Origin: Pseudomonadota bacterium
Lineage (GTDB): Bacteria; Pseudomonadota; Gammaproteobacteria; Arenicellales; UBA868
Assembly: GCA_018661145.1 (NCBI GenBank)
Contig: JABJIU010000242.1
Coordinates: forward strand, 1-19,680
Direction of reading: 5' to 3'
Length of the DNA stretch: 19,680 nt
The notes beneath the pieces are model-generated. The model did not search any database, was not told where the DNA came from, and saw nothing but the letters and a program-made list of their open reading frames with translations. Position numbers and translations under genes: made by a program. The first letter of the stretch is position 1. Each line of letters starts with the position of its first letter. Shown here in pieces: positions 1-8,596 of the stretch.

Positions 1-135
1 AAGAAAAAAGCAACCAAGAAAAAGGCTGCTAAAAAGAAAGCAACCAAGAAAAAAGCAACCAAGAAAAAGGCTGCTAAAAAGAAAGCAACCAAGAAAAAAG
101 CAACCAAGAAAAAGGCTGCTAAAAAGAAAGCAACC
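1..135 (+). repeat. Three perfect 45-bp tandem repeats, extending out of the window
   Basis: Units 1-45, 46-90 and 91-135 are identical at every base, and a fourth begins at 136 and diverges after about 11 bases. Each unit encodes 15 residues (KKKAT-KKKAA-KKKAT). Exact identity including synonymous positions points to recent amplification or gene conversion. The array is truncated by the window edge, so the copy number is unknown. Confidence 0.95.
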
Positions 136-159
136 AAGAAAAAAGCGCGGCGGCGCTGA
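1..159 (+). CDS. Histone H1-like Lys/Ala-rich repeat protein, C-terminal end (5' partial)
   Basis: The open frame runs from the first base to TGA at 157-159 and gives 52 residues made almost wholly of KKKAT and KKKAA pentapeptides, ending KKKARRR. The start lies outside the window. Such tails are typical of bacterial histone H1-like or AlgP-type proteins, which bind DNA through a disordered cationic tail; that role is inferred from composition only. No folded domain is visible. The lysine pentapeptides are encoded by a perfect DNA repeat, so length probably varies between strains. A terminator follows 34 bp after the stop. Confidence 0.8.
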   Translation, partial: KKKATKKKAAKKKATKKKATKKKAAKKKATKKKATKKKAAKKKATKKKARRR

Positions 160-192
160 TTAGACTGCTTACCCGAGTTACCGGGTTAGCAT

Positions 193-224
193 AAAAGGCG
201 ACGGCTCAGTCCGTCGCCTTTTTT
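193..224. terminator. Bidirectional rho-independent terminator
   Basis: Stem GGCGACGG (197-204) pairs with CCGTCGCC (211-218) around a 6-nt loop. It is flanked by AAAA (193-196) on the left and six T (219-224) on the right, so it works as a terminator on both strands. It lies between the lysine-rich protein and the convergent minus-strand gene, whose TAA stop (223-225) overlaps the T tract. Confidence 0.9.
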
Positions 225-723
225 ATTGGGCATTACTCGGCCGATACCCTCTGACAGTGCTCACGGTGGTGTCCCAGTCGGCCTCCCCGCGCACCTGGAC
301 CCGGGGGAAGCTAACGCGGATCCTAAAGTCCCGAGCCTGTCCCGGTGGAACCAGAAGCGTGACCCGGGGGTGAGCAACACCGAGCACCGGGCAATTATCG
401 GCGGTGCGTTCAGAATCACTTGAGCAGTCGCGCAACCAGACCTCGAGCGTGGTTTCCGAAAGTTCCGCATCACTTGAATGATTACCCAACCGACCATTCA
501 ATTCGAAACTGTTAGCGTAGGATGGCGCGATGTTCACCATCAAGAGTTCAACATCTGACACCGATATCCGGGCAGACGCGCGCTCCCTTTCTCCCGGGAT
601 GATTTGCAGCAACAGTACCGCACCGCCCAAAAGCGCGATCAGGATCATAAATGCCCAACGCGGGTAACGAACTGAAATGGCCACCAGTGCCAAAGCCACG
701 ATGCCTAAAATTATCCAGTGCAT
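223..723 (-). CDS. Small membrane-anchored protein of unknown function
   Basis: A 166-residue protein if started at the ATG at 723. The frame continues 19 codons upstream to 780, but that stretch is hydrophilic, overlaps the nadA promoter region and precedes the natural membrane segment, so I prefer 723. Residues 2-17 and 23-41 are hydrophobic and would form two membrane helices joined by a short basic turn (RYPR). Residues about 45-166 look like a soluble beta-rich domain with a G-R-L-G-N pattern and two cysteines (C100, C111) that could form a disulphide if periplasmic. This vaguely recalls FxLYD-like beta domains, but I do not recognise the family. It is divergent from nadA and converges on the terminator at 193-224. 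Confidence 0.65.
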   Translation of the reverse strand: MHWIILGIVALALVAISVRYPRWAFMILIALLGGAVLLLQIIPGERERASARISVSDVELLMVNIAPSYANSFELNGRLGNHSSDAELSETTLEVWLRDCSSDSERTADNCPVLGVAHPRVTLLVPPGQARDFRIRVSFPRVQVRGEADWDTTVSTVRGYRPSNAQ

Positions 724-756
724 AAAATGTGATCCTGGTTTGCTTCGAATGGTATA

Positions 757-762
757 TATAAC
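757..762 (+). promoter_or_regulatory. Possible nadA -10 element
   Basis: TATAAC matches the sigma-70 -10 consensus at five of six positions and sits in an AT-rich TATATA run. No convincing -35 lies 16-18 bp upstream. If used, transcription would begin near 769, which would leave the GTG at 772 essentially without a leader and favour the ATG at 820 as the nadA start. Confidence 0.3.
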
Positions 763-819
763 ACCGTCCCCGTGTATCAAACGGATCGAGACGCTACTCC
801 AACTGCAGTCCTTATTACT

Positions 820-1878
820 ATGCTCAACCCTAATTTAGCTGAGAGTGACCAAGCCAGCATTGCCCAGAAGGCGAAGCAAGCACGGGCGAGTGCACAAGCG
901 CCTCCTGCGCCAGCCGCACGGCAGGCACTACTTCAACAAGCGGCGGAACTTCTCTCACGCGAAGATGCGGTACTCGTTGCGCATTATTACGTTGACAGTG
1001 ACCTGCAGGAACTTGCCGAAGACACCGGGGGCTGTGTCGCTGACTCCCTGGAGATGGCCCGGTTCGGCTTTACCCATTCCGCGAGCACTGTCGTGGTCGC
1101 AGGTGTACGCTTCATGGGAGAGACAGCAAAAATTTTGAGTCCGGAAAAAAGAGTATTGCTCATCGAGCCACAGGCAGAGTGCTCTTTGGACCTTGGTTGT
1201 CCTGCAGATACATTCAGCACATTCTGTGATCAGCATCCGGATCGAACGGTGATCGTCTACGCAAATACGAGCGCAGAAGTCAAAGCGCGTGCAGATTGGG
1301 TGGTGACCTCGTCGATCGCACGGGACCTCGTGGCTGACCTTTCAGCCAAGGGCGAGAAAATGATCTGGGCACCGGACCGATACCTCGGCGATTATGTGAA
1401 ACGACAGACCGGGGCGGATCTCCTGCTCTGGGACGGAAGTTGCATTGTGCATGAGGAATTCAAAGGGGAAGTGCTCTCAAACCTCAAGAAGCAGCACCCG
1501 CGTGCCAAGGTGCTGGTGCACCCGGAATCGCCCGCCTCTGTGATCGAGTTGGCTGATGTGGTGGGATCGACCACCCAACTCATTGTTGCAGCACAGCAGC
1601 TGGATTCGTCCTTTTTTATCGTGGCGACCGAAGAAGGAATTCTGCATAAAATGCGCCAGACCGCCCCCGACAAAACCTTCCTTGCTGCACCCACGGCTGG
1701 GGAGGGCGCTACCTGCGTCAGTTGTGCCCGCTGCCCCTGGATGAAAATGAATGATCTTCAGCGGCTAATTGCAACACTACAGGCGGGAAGTAGCCAGGTA
1801 TCCATCGACGAAGAGATTCGGATCCGCGCAGAGGTTCCGATTCACCGGATGGTTGAATACGGGCGGCAACGCGCATAA
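820..1878 (+). CDS. nadA: Quinolinate synthase A
   Basis: NadA condenses iminoaspartate with dihydroxyacetone phosphate to quinolinate, the first committed pyridine-ring step of de novo NAD synthesis, using a [4Fe-4S] cluster. The 352-residue product follows E. coli NadA (347 residues) closely throughout, including MVAHYY-like VLVAHYYVD, the ETGGC block and GVRFMGETAKILSPEK. The cluster cysteines are visible as C121 (in CSLDLGC), C208 (CIVHEEF) and C305 (CVSCARCPW), each offset by 8 from E. coli C113, C200 and C297. A GTG at 772 in the same frame would add 16 residues with no family resemblance; neither start has a good Shine-Dalgarno. The ATG is preferred. nadB is not nearby. hemH follows after 15 bp and may be co-transcribed. 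Confidence 0.95.
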   Translation: MLNPNLAESDQASIAQKAKQARASAQAPPAPAARQALLQQAAELLSREDAVLVAHYYVDSDLQELAEDTGGCVADSLEMARFGFTHSASTVVVAGVRFMGETAKILSPEKRVLLIEPQAECSLDLGCPADTFSTFCDQHPDRTVIVYANTSAEVKARADWVVTSSIARDLVADLSAKGEKMIWAPDRYLGDYVKRQTGADLLLWDGSCIVHEEFKGEVLSNLKKQHPRAKVLVHPESPASVIELADVVGSTTQLIVAAQQLDSSFFIVATEEGILHKMRQTAPDKTFLAAPTAGEGATCVSCARCPWMKMNDLQRLIATLQAGSSQVSIDEEIRIRAEVPIHRMVEYGRQRA

Positions 1879-1893
1879 CCATCCCGAGTCGAC

Positions 1894-2940
1894 ATGAGAT
1901 ACCAACGCGGACTCTTGCCTGAGGCGACGGACCACACCGGCGTGTTGCTGGTCAATCTCGGAACACCCGAAGCCCCAAATGCTCCTGCTGTTCGGCGATA
2001 TCTCGGGGAGTTTCTGCATGACCACCGGGTGGTGGAAATCACCCGTTGGATTTGGTGTCTGATCCTGCACGGCATTATCCTGCGCAGCCGGCCTAGACGA
2101 AGCGCTGCAGCCTATAAAAAAATCTGGAGCGAGACGGGCTCGCCGCTGATGTCACTGACCCGCAGCTTGGCCGATAGCCTCGATGCTCATTTCAGGCAAC
2201 ATGGGGGTGAGGATACCTGCATCGTCATGGCGATGCGGTATGGCCACCCCTCGATACCTCATGGACTCGAACAACTCGCGGACGCCGGGGTCACCCGTAT
2301 TATCGTGTTGCCGCTCTACCCACAGTACTCCTGCAGCACAACGGCATCGGTTTACGACGCCGTCAGCAACACACTTCGCAACTGGCGTAATCTGCCTGCG
2401 ATCCACATTATGCGGGACTATCATCTCGCCGAGGGCTACCTGAATGCACTCACTGCCTCGGTACGGCACCACTGGGCTCAGCACAACCGTGCCGAAAAAC
2501 TCGTCGTATCTTTCCACGGTACCCCGCAAAGATACGCAGACCAGGGAGACCCTTACCGCCTTCAATGCGAACGCACCGCGAGAGCTCTCGCCCAGCGACT
2601 CGGCCTGACACCGGGACAGTGGGTACTGTCATTCCAGTCTCGCTTTGGCCGTGCACCGTGGCTACGCCCCTATACGGATGAAACCTTGCGTTCGCTGGCC
2701 CAGCAAGGCATCCAGCACGTGGACGTGGTCTGTCCTGGATTCTCTGTCGACTGCCTGGAAACACTTGAAGAGATTGCTGAGGAGAATGCCGATATCTTTC
2801 GCAACGCAGGTGGTCAAGGTTTCGCCTATATCCCCTGTCTTAACGACCGCGCTGACCACGTTGAAGCGCTTGCTGAACTGATCCGCGCTGAAGTCCCCAG
2901 CTGGTTCCCCAAAACCACCCACCTGCGGCACAAGGCTTAA
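1894..2940 (+). CDS. hemH: Ferrochelatase
   Basis: Ferrochelatase inserts Fe2+ into protoporphyrin IX, the last step of protohaem synthesis. The 348-residue product carries the N-terminal GVLLVNLGTPEAP motif, the LPLYPQYS segment, and the catalytic pair H208 (in SFHGTP) and E289 (in DCLETLEEI), which correspond to E. coli H194 and E264. Length is slightly above the E. coli enzyme (320), mostly from N- and C-terminal extensions. No C-terminal membrane helix or CXC cluster motif is seen. It starts at ATG 1894, 15 bp after nadA, with only a weak GAG as ribosome-binding site. It ends 3 bp from the convergent aroE stop, with no obvious terminator between them. Confidence 0.95.
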   Translation: MRYQRGLLPEATDHTGVLLVNLGTPEAPNAPAVRRYLGEFLHDHRVVEITRWIWCLILHGIILRSRPRRSAAAYKKIWSETGSPLMSLTRSLADSLDAHFRQHGGEDTCIVMAMRYGHPSIPHGLEQLADAGVTRIIVLPLYPQYSCSTTASVYDAVSNTLRNWRNLPAIHIMRDYHLAEGYLNALTASVRHHWAQHNRAEKLVVSFHGTPQRYADQGDPYRLQCERTARALAQRLGLTPGQWVLSFQSRFGRAPWLRPYTDETLRSLAQQGIQHVDVVCPGFSVDCLETLEEIAEENADIFRNAGGQGFAYIPCLNDRADHVEALAELIRAEVPSWFPKTTHLRHKA

Positions 2941-2943
2941 CCT

Positions 2944-3792
2944 CTACCGCACTCCTGACCGTAAGGCACTGATCACGGGCGCCGTTTCCGGGCGCTGGCG
3001 ATGCCAGATCCAGAACGCTTCAGCGGCCTGCTCTACCAACATGCCGAGTCCGTCCACTGCCTGCGCTGCGCCGAGCCCCAATGCCCAGCGCATGAACGCG
3101 GTGGGCTGATCGGCATAGGCCAGATCGTAAGCATGGGACTTCGGATGAAAAACAGACTCCGGCAATGCTGGCACCTCACTGGACAAGCTCGCCGCCGTGG
3201 CGTTGATGACAAGATCAAAAGAATCGCTAACTTCGTCAAGCGCGCAGGAGTAGACCCTATGGGGCGAGCCCATTGAACCGGCAAGTTCACGGGCACGCGA
3301 TGTTGTACGGTTGGCAATAACCAGGCAGGCAGGTCCCGTTTCCAGAAGCGGCTGCACTATCCCTCGCGCCGCCCCCCCGGCACCGACAACCAGGACTCTT
3401 GCATCCGCCCAGGAGATTTTCAGGTTCTGTTGCAGATCGCGCACCAGACCAATTCCATCGGTGTTGTCGCCAGCAACTTGATCGCCCTCTGAAAAGGTCA
3501 GAGTGTTCACCGCGTTTGCGATTCGGGCACGCTCGGATACCTCATCACAGAGCCGAAAGGCGGCCTCTTTGAACGGCAACGTAACGTTAAGCCCCGCCAT
3601 GCCGCCGGCCTGAAGGTTTCGGACCCCCTGCTCAAACGCAATGGGGTCAAGCGCAATCGCCTCATAAGACAGTGATACGTTACACTGGCGCGCGAAAGCC
3701 TCATGGATCTGCGGTGATTTACTGTGCATCACAGGATGGCCGACCACAGCGAAGCGGAGTCTGCGATTCTTGAAATCAAAAAGATCAGTCAT
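2944..3792 (-). CDS. aroE: Shikimate 5-dehydrogenase
   Basis: AroE reduces 3-dehydroshikimate to shikimate with NADPH in the aromatic amino-acid pathway. From ATG 3792 the product is 282 residues, the normal family length. Visible motifs are VVGHPVMHSKSPQIHEAF (substrate-binding serines S24 and S26), the catalytic K75 in NVTLPFKEAA, D112 in GDNTDG, the nucleotide-binding GAGGAA at 137-142, and the NRTTSRA loop at 161-167 that reads the NADP 2'-phosphate. The C-terminus has the DGLGMLVEQAAEAF helix. The frame is open back to 3912, but those 40 codons have no family counterpart. Gene order is convergent with hemH and divergent from glnE across 159 bp. Confidence 0.95.
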   Translation of the reverse strand: MTDLFDFKNRRLRFAVVGHPVMHSKSPQIHEAFARQCNVSLSYEAIALDPIAFEQGVRNLQAGGMAGLNVTLPFKEAAFRLCDEVSERARIANAVNTLTFSEGDQVAGDNTDGIGLVRDLQQNLKISWADARVLVVGAGGAARGIVQPLLETGPACLVIANRTTSRARELAGSMGSPHRVYSCALDEVSDSFDLVINATAASLSSEVPALPESVFHPKSHAYDLAYADQPTAFMRWALGLGAAQAVDGLGMLVEQAAEAFWIWHRQRPETAPVISALRSGVR

Positions 3793-3951
3793 CGGTCTGC
3801 GGATTGCGGTGCTGCAACGCGAAGGACTATAGCCGAGTTTCTGGCAACTATTGGGTACTAGGCGCAAAATGCCGCAAAGCACAGCAACGCTGCCGCCAGC
3901 CTGAACCATCACACCCTGGTGTTTCCTCTAGTCCAAACCTGAAAGCCACAG

Positions 3952-6810
3952 ATGGAATCTCCACCCACCCCCGCACGGCATGTCGTCCATGACCTGCCGC
4001 CAGAAGTACAGAGTCTGGTCCAGTCACAAATTACCCGTCTTGAGGAACTTCGGAAGCAAAGGGGAGGTCAGCCCGGGGTTCAGTCTCACTGGGATGTCTT
4101 GCCGGATGTGCTGGTAGGGAGTGACTTCATTGCCCGCGCACTGACCGGTACCCCGACACTGATGGACGGCCTCAATACCGTCGAGAACTCTGCAGACTTT
4201 AACCAGCTGCGCCAACGGGTCGAAGCGATCAGTGGAAGCCGGGAAGAGGTTAGCGCGGCACTCAGAAGGGTGCGCCAGGAGGAGATCGTCCGCCTCGGTT
4301 GGCGAGACCTTACCGGTCTCGCCCCGCTTAATGAAGTCCTGGAGACCCTGTCAACGCTGGCCGACAGCGCCATTGGCGTGGCCTTGACCTGCGCCTACGC
4401 CGAACTGCGGGAGCGCTTTGGTGAACCCATCGGCGAGAGCAGCGGTAACCCCGTGCAGTTAAGTGTCCTTGGGCTGGGAAAACTCGGCGGACGAGAACTC
4501 AACATGTCATCAGACGTCGATCTGGTCTTTGCCTATCGGGAAAACGGGGTAACCAACGGTACACAAACCATCAGCAACCACGAATTTTTTATCAAACTCG
4601 GGCAGGTGCTGATTGATATCCTGCAGACCCCAACTCATGAGGGAATCGTTTTTCGGGTCGATATGCGACTTCGCCCCAACGGTGACAGCGGACCGCTGGC
4701 ACTGTCCTTTGACGCCATGGATCACTATTTTCTGACCCACGGTCGGGACTGGGAACGCTATGCGCTGATCAAGGCGCGGCCTGTTGCTGGCGACGTTGCC
4801 GCCGGTCATGATCTTCTGGCCAGCCTCCGACCTTTCGTTTACCGCAAGTACCTAGATTTCGGAGCCTTTGAGTCCATTCGGACCATGAGGACGTTGATCG
4901 AACGCGAACTGAACAAAAAATCACTTACCGGTAACGTCAAACTCGGGCGCGGCGGCATCCGGGAGATCGAGTTCATCGTACAAAGCCACCAACTGATTTA
5001 CGGAGGACGAAACCCTACGTTGCGTACGTCTTCCCTGTATGACGCACTGGCGGCGCTGGAGGACAACGGTGTTCTCACCGACCACGACTGCGCAATGATG
5101 CGCAGGCACTATGACTTTCTGCGGGTACTCGAACACCGTCTCCAGATCATGGATGATGCTCAGACCCACACGGTGCCGGTTGAGCCGTTGGCCCGGACCC
5201 GTATTGCCCTCGCGATGGGTTACCCGGAGATAAACGCATTCGATGCCGCAGTCGAATCAGTCAACGACGCTGTCCACCGATTGTTTCTTGCTGTGTTTCA
5301 CCAGGATCGAGGACCTACCGCCAGCGAAAACGATCCCTTGTTTGCCGATCTCTGGGAGAACACGCTCGCGGAGGAGGATCAACTGACGCATCTTCGAGCA
5401 CTAGGCTTTGGCGACGCGCAACAGGTGCAGGCCCTACTGGCTGGTATTCGACACAGCCGCTTCTATCAGGCTTTCTCGCGCGAGGGCCGTGAGCGGCTCG
5501 ATACACTGATGCCTTTAATCCTCAAGACATGCGCGAAGACCGATGATCCGGACACGGCCATCGGCCGGGTGTTGTTCGTGATCGAATCCATCGGTCGGCG
5601 CTCTGCCTACCTGGCCCTGCTGAGTGAAAACTCCCTTGCACTCTCTCAGTTGACCCGGCTGGTAAGCGCCTCCAGTGAGATCAGTCACTGGATTGCGAAT
5701 CATCCTGTGGTCCTGGACGAACTGATCGATCCGATTGCAACTTATCGACCACAGAATAACAAGGAGATCGAAGAGGAACTGCGGCGCAAACTCGGCCCGC
5801 CTGATGAATATGATCTTGAGGCCGCCATGGAAACGCTGCGGGAGTATCGTGAGGCCTACAGCCTTCGGGTAGCTGCCGCCGATGTAGCCGGACTGATTGA
5901 TATCGACGGCGTCACGGCATCGCTCAGCGCCCTTGCCCAGGCGCTGTTGTGCCAGGCACTTACCCTTGCTAAACGGACACTGCAGGCACCCAAGCAACCA
6001 CAAACGGACACCGAACTGGGCATCGTTGCGTACGGCAAGCTCGGCAGTCAAGAGCTTGGATATCACTCGGATCTCGACATCGTCTTTCTCTATGAACAGT
6101 CAGAATCAGAAAGCGCCCCAGCTATCGCGGCGAGACGTCATTACTTCGGCAGGCTGGTACAGCGGCTGGTACATATCCTCACCACCCATACACCAGCCGG
6201 TGAGGTGTATTCCATTGATACGCGGCTTCGGCCGAGCGGGAACGCCGGAACTGTGGTCACCCCCATCAAGGCCTATCACGAGTATCTTTCTTCATCCGCC
6301 TGGACTTTTGAACATCAGGCACTGGTCCGTGCCAGGATCGTGACAGGAAGCGAAGACCTGAGAAAGCGTTTTGAAAACATTCGGCGCAGCATACTCTGCC
6401 AACGACGTGAATCCGCCAGCCTGCAAAAGGCGCTACGTGATATGCGCCAGCGGATGCAGCAGCACCATTCGCGTACGAGTAAACCCGGATTTGATCTCAA
6501 ACACGGCCGCGGAGGGCTGATTGACATCGAGTTCCTGTGCCAGTACCTCGTGCTTAGATTCGCCCAGCAGAATCCGGCGTTGACGAAGTATCGGAGTAAT
6601 CTGGAGATTATTTCCGAGCTCGAGACATCCGGCAAAATTCCGGGCGAGGACGCAGAGACTCTTTCAAGGACGCTGCGGCTCTACCTTGCGAAAGACAACG
6701 AACTCAAACTCGGCCGTCGTCAAGCCCATTTACCCGCTCAGGCTTTCCGGCCCGAACGCGAGGCAGTCAGCAAACTCTGGCAACAATACCTCGAATCGAA
6801 CTCGCCCTGA
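3952..6810 (+). CDS. glnE: Bifunctional glutamine synthetase adenylyltransferase/adenylyl-removing enzyme
   Basis: GlnE switches glutamine synthetase off by adenylylating a tyrosine and on by phosphorolytic deadenylylation, under PII control. At 952 residues it matches the E. coli protein (946). Two nucleotidyltransferase domains are seen: the first with GLGKLGGREL followed by SSDVDLVF at about residues 173-191 (deadenylylase half), the second with AYGKLGSQEL followed by HSDLDIVFLY at about 690-712 (adenylylase half). Each is followed by its R-LRPxGxxG strand (MRLRPNGDSG; TRLRPSGNAG) and a GRGGxxxIEF helix (GRGGIREIEF; GRGGLIDIEF), so the internal duplication is intact. ATG 3952 has no clear Shine-Dalgarno. 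The gene lies upstream of ilvE and waaF, an order I associate with Pseudomonas and relatives. Confidence 0.97.
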   Translation: MESPPTPARHVVHDLPPEVQSLVQSQITRLEELRKQRGGQPGVQSHWDVLPDVLVGSDFIARALTGTPTLMDGLNTVENSADFNQLRQRVEAISGSREEVSAALRRVRQEEIVRLGWRDLTGLAPLNEVLETLSTLADSAIGVALTCAYAELRERFGEPIGESSGNPVQLSVLGLGKLGGRELNMSSDVDLVFAYRENGVTNGTQTISNHEFFIKLGQVLIDILQTPTHEGIVFRVDMRLRPNGDSGPLALSFDAMDHYFLTHGRDWERYALIKARPVAGDVAAGHDLLASLRPFVYRKYLDFGAFESIRTMRTLIERELNKKSLTGNVKLGRGGIREIEFIVQSHQLIYGGRNPTLRTSSLYDALAALEDNGVLTDHDCAMMRRHYDFLRVLEHRLQIMDDAQTHTVPVEPLARTRIALAMGYPEINAFDAAVESVNDAVHRLFLAVFHQDRGPTASENDPLFADLWENTLAEEDQLTHLRALGFGDAQQVQALLAGIRHSRFYQAFSREGRERLDTLMPLILKTCAKTDDPDTAIGRVLFVIESIGRRSAYLALLSENSLALSQLTRLVSASSEISHWIANHPVVLDELIDPIATYRPQNNKEIEEELRRKLGPPDEYDLEAAMETLREYREAYSLRVAAADVAGLIDIDGVTASLSALAQALLCQALTLAKRTLQAPKQPQTDTELGIVAYGKLGSQELGYHSDLDIVFLYEQSESESAPAIAARRHYFGRLVQRLVHILTTHTPAGEVYSIDTRLRPSGNAGTVVTPIKAYHEYLSSSAWTFEHQALVRARIVTGSEDLRKRFENIRRSILCQRRESASLQKALRDMRQRMQQHHSRTSKPGFDLKHGRGGLIDIEFLCQYLVLRFAQQNPALTKYRSNLEIISELETSGKIPGEDAETLSRTLRLYLAKDNELKLGRRQAHLPAQAFRPEREAVSKLWQQYLESNSP

Positions 6811-6889
6811 CCCGGTTGCGAAACCCATCGAGCCCCGGGGGCTTTGATCAGATAGAATTCTCGTTCTCTATGGTTCGACTGTGGCACGA

Positions 6890-7300
6890 ATGACCGACGG
6901 CTTTGCAATTTCACTGGTAGTGGGCGCTTTCCACCGAGAATCCTGCGAGGTCATGGTGAGCGAAGCACTGTCGGTGGCAAGCGCCCTGGGGCTTGACGTG
7001 CGCGATGAGGTCTGGGTGCCGGGGTCCATGGAGAAACCGCTTGCGGCAAAGCGACTGCTGGAGCGCGACGATATTGACGCCGTGGTGGTCCTGGGGATTA
7101 TTGAGAAGGGCGAGACTGCGCACGGCCACGTCATGGGGCAGGCGGTGATCCAGACACTCATCGATCTGCAACTGGAGACAAATAAACCGGTAGGTGTCGG
7201 CATACTGGGCCCGGAAATTCTGCCCGACCAGATCCCGCCGCGCCTCGGGCCATATGCGCAGTCCGCGGTACGGGCTGTACATGCGATGTTGAGCCCTTAG
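6890..7300 (+). CDS. Short lumazine synthase, archaeal-type (RibH-like)
   Basis: The family joins ribityl-aminouracil with dihydroxybutanone phosphate to give lumazine, the penultimate step to riboflavin. Core features are present: the N-terminal strand ending AFHRES, EVWVPGSMEKPLAAKRLL (substrate VPG turn), DAVVVLGIIEKGETAH with the likely catalytic His (residue 78), and a phosphate-region GILGPE. The protein is about 136 residues and lacks the longer N-terminus and the GGATxHF and GVLTTE motifs of the usual bacterial enzyme. It resembles instead the archaeal form in length and in GPE...YAQSAVRAV. A GTG at 6881 adds three residues; neither start has a strong ribosome-binding site. It sits alone between glnE and ilvE with no other rib gene, so it may be a paralogue with a divergent role. 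Function by family is likely; exact product uncertain. Confidence 0.8.
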   Translation: MTDGFAISLVVGAFHRESCEVMVSEALSVASALGLDVRDEVWVPGSMEKPLAAKRLLERDDIDAVVVLGIIEKGETAHGHVMGQAVIQTLIDLQLETNKPVGVGILGPEILPDQIPPRLGPYAQSAVRAVHAMLSP

Positions 7301-7395
7301 TACCGGGCGCACCATCCATTCCCAGGTTTTGTAATAATGCGCGGCCGGCCTCCTACATCTGGCTACCAAGAAAAATCTCATAACAGGAAAACGCG

Positions 7396-8316
7396 ATGTC
7401 ATTTTCAGATCGTGACGGTGTAATCTGGTTTGACGGCCAGATGGTGCCTTGGCGTGATGCACAAGTACATGTGCTCACCCACACCCTCCACTACGGGCTG
7501 GGTGTATTCGAGGGCGTGCGGGCCTACCAGACAGACCGGGGAACGGCCATCTTCCGGCTGGCGGACCATACCGACCGGTTCTTTGGATCGGCCCATATCC
7601 TCGGAATGAAAATCCCCTACGACGCCAAGACCCTGAACGACGCTCAGGTTGCGGTGGTCCGGGAAAACGGTCTGGCCAGTGCCTACCTGCGGCCGCTCGC
7701 ATTTTACGGCTCGGAAGGCATGGGGATCCGCGCCGACATGCTGCAGACTCATATCGCAATTGCCACCTGGGAGTGGGGGGCTTACCTTGGCGAGGAGGGC
7801 CTCGAAAAAGGTATCCGTGTTCGCACCTCCTCATTCACTAGACATCATGTCAACATCACCATGTGCCGGGCCAAAGCCTGCGGCAACTACATAAACTCGA
7901 TCCTTGCGCTTCAGGAGGCCTTATCCGCCGGTGCGGATGAGGCCCTGATGCTGGACTCGTCGGGTTATGTGATGGAGGGTACCGGGGAAAACATCTTTGT
8001 GATTCGAAACGGCGTGGTCTACACCCCTGATCTTACCTCCGCGCTGGAAGGAATTACCCGAGATACGGTCATCCGTCTCATCGCCGAGGCGGGACTCGAA
8101 CTCATTGAAAAAAGAATTACGCGTGATGAGGTCTATGTTGCCGATGAGGTGTTCTTTACCGGAACCGCGGCCGAGGTCACACCAGTTCGAGAACTTGACG
8201 GCCGGCAGATCGGTAACGGTAGCCGCGGCCCGATAACCGAAATGCTGCAGGCACGCTATTTCGACTGCGTCCAGGGTCGCGATAGCCAGCACGATGACTG
8301 GCTGACCTTTGTCTGA
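7396..8316 (+). CDS. ilvE: Branched-chain amino-acid aminotransferase
   Basis: IlvE is a fold-type IV PLP enzyme that interconverts 2-keto acids and Ile, Leu or Val with glutamate. The 306-residue product matches the E. coli enzyme in length (309) and in motifs: WFDGQMVPW, HYGLGVFEGVRAY at about 32-44, the PLP lysine K160 in CRAKACGNYINS, EALMLDSSGYVMEGTGENIF, and the phosphate-binding GITRDTVI and FFTGTAAEVTPV. The start ATG has a good ribosome-binding site, AGGA at 7385-7388, seven bases upstream, which fixes the start. The next gene's frame overlaps or closely follows the stop, suggesting coupling. Confidence 0.96.
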   Translation: MSFSDRDGVIWFDGQMVPWRDAQVHVLTHTLHYGLGVFEGVRAYQTDRGTAIFRLADHTDRFFGSAHILGMKIPYDAKTLNDAQVAVVRENGLASAYLRPLAFYGSEGMGIRADMLQTHIAIATWEWGAYLGEEGLEKGIRVRTSSFTRHHVNITMCRAKACGNYINSILALQEALSAGADEALMLDSSGYVMEGTGENIFVIRNGVVYTPDLTSALEGITRDTVIRLIAEAGLELIEKRITRDEVYVADEVFFTGTAAEVTPVRELDGRQIGNGSRGPITEMLQARYFDCVQGRDSQHDDWLTFV

Positions 8317-8326
8317 CCCGAATTCA

Positions 8327-8536
8327 ATGAATGCCTCCGGCCCGACAGTTTCTAAAGAACCCGCCTCCCATCCGGTCCGACAAATCCGGCAGGCGGATCT
8401 GCCATTGCATTGCCCCCCAGATGACAGCGAGCTTTGGAATCAGCATCCCCGGGTCTATCTGCCTATCACTCCAGGCGAAACAGCACTGTGTCCTTACTGT
8501 GGTAACCGCTTTTTCCTGCCCGAGCACAACGCCTGA
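8327..8536 (+). CDS. CHCC-type zinc-finger domain protein
   Basis: A 69-residue protein with the zf-CHCC signature: C29 in LHCPPDD, H40 in NQHPRVYLP, and C55 and C58 in CPYCGNRF. These four would bind one zinc. The fold is shared with the NDUFS6-type subunit of respiratory complex I, but the role of the free-standing bacterial form is not established. The frame also opens at TTG 8309, which overlaps the ilvE stop and would add six residues; ATG 8327 is preferred, without a strong ribosome-binding site. The position between ilvE and waaF agrees with small zinc-finger genes I recall in this place in other gammaproteobacteria. Confidence 0.85.
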   Translation: MNASGPTVSKEPASHPVRQIRQADLPLHCPPDDSELWNQHPRVYLPITPGETALCPYCGNRFFLPEHNA

Positions 8537-8596
8537 CACCCATCTGGTTGTCGGACCCGGGGACTGATCATCATCCCGATTGAATCCGCGTCTCGA

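Noticed and set aside
1..135. CRISPR or regulatory repeat array
   Set aside because: The repeats are contiguous with no spacers and are plainly coding (Lys/Ala pentapeptides ending at a stop).
772..819. GTG start extending nadA by 16 residues
   Set aside because: The added residues have no counterpart in NadA, no ribosome-binding site precedes the GTG, and the best -10 would place the transcript start almost on it.
3793..3912. N-terminal extension of aroE
   Set aside because: The 40 extra codons lie before the universal AroE N-terminus (RFAVVGHP) and encode nothing recognisable.
5515..6066. 183-residue minus-strand frame inside glnE
   Set aside because: It is antisense to the well-conserved second nucleotidyltransferase region of glnE and has no family features.
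6831..6843. Rho-independent terminator after glnE
   Set aside because: AGCCC-CGG-GGGCT is a hairpin, but only three T follow, so it is weak at best.
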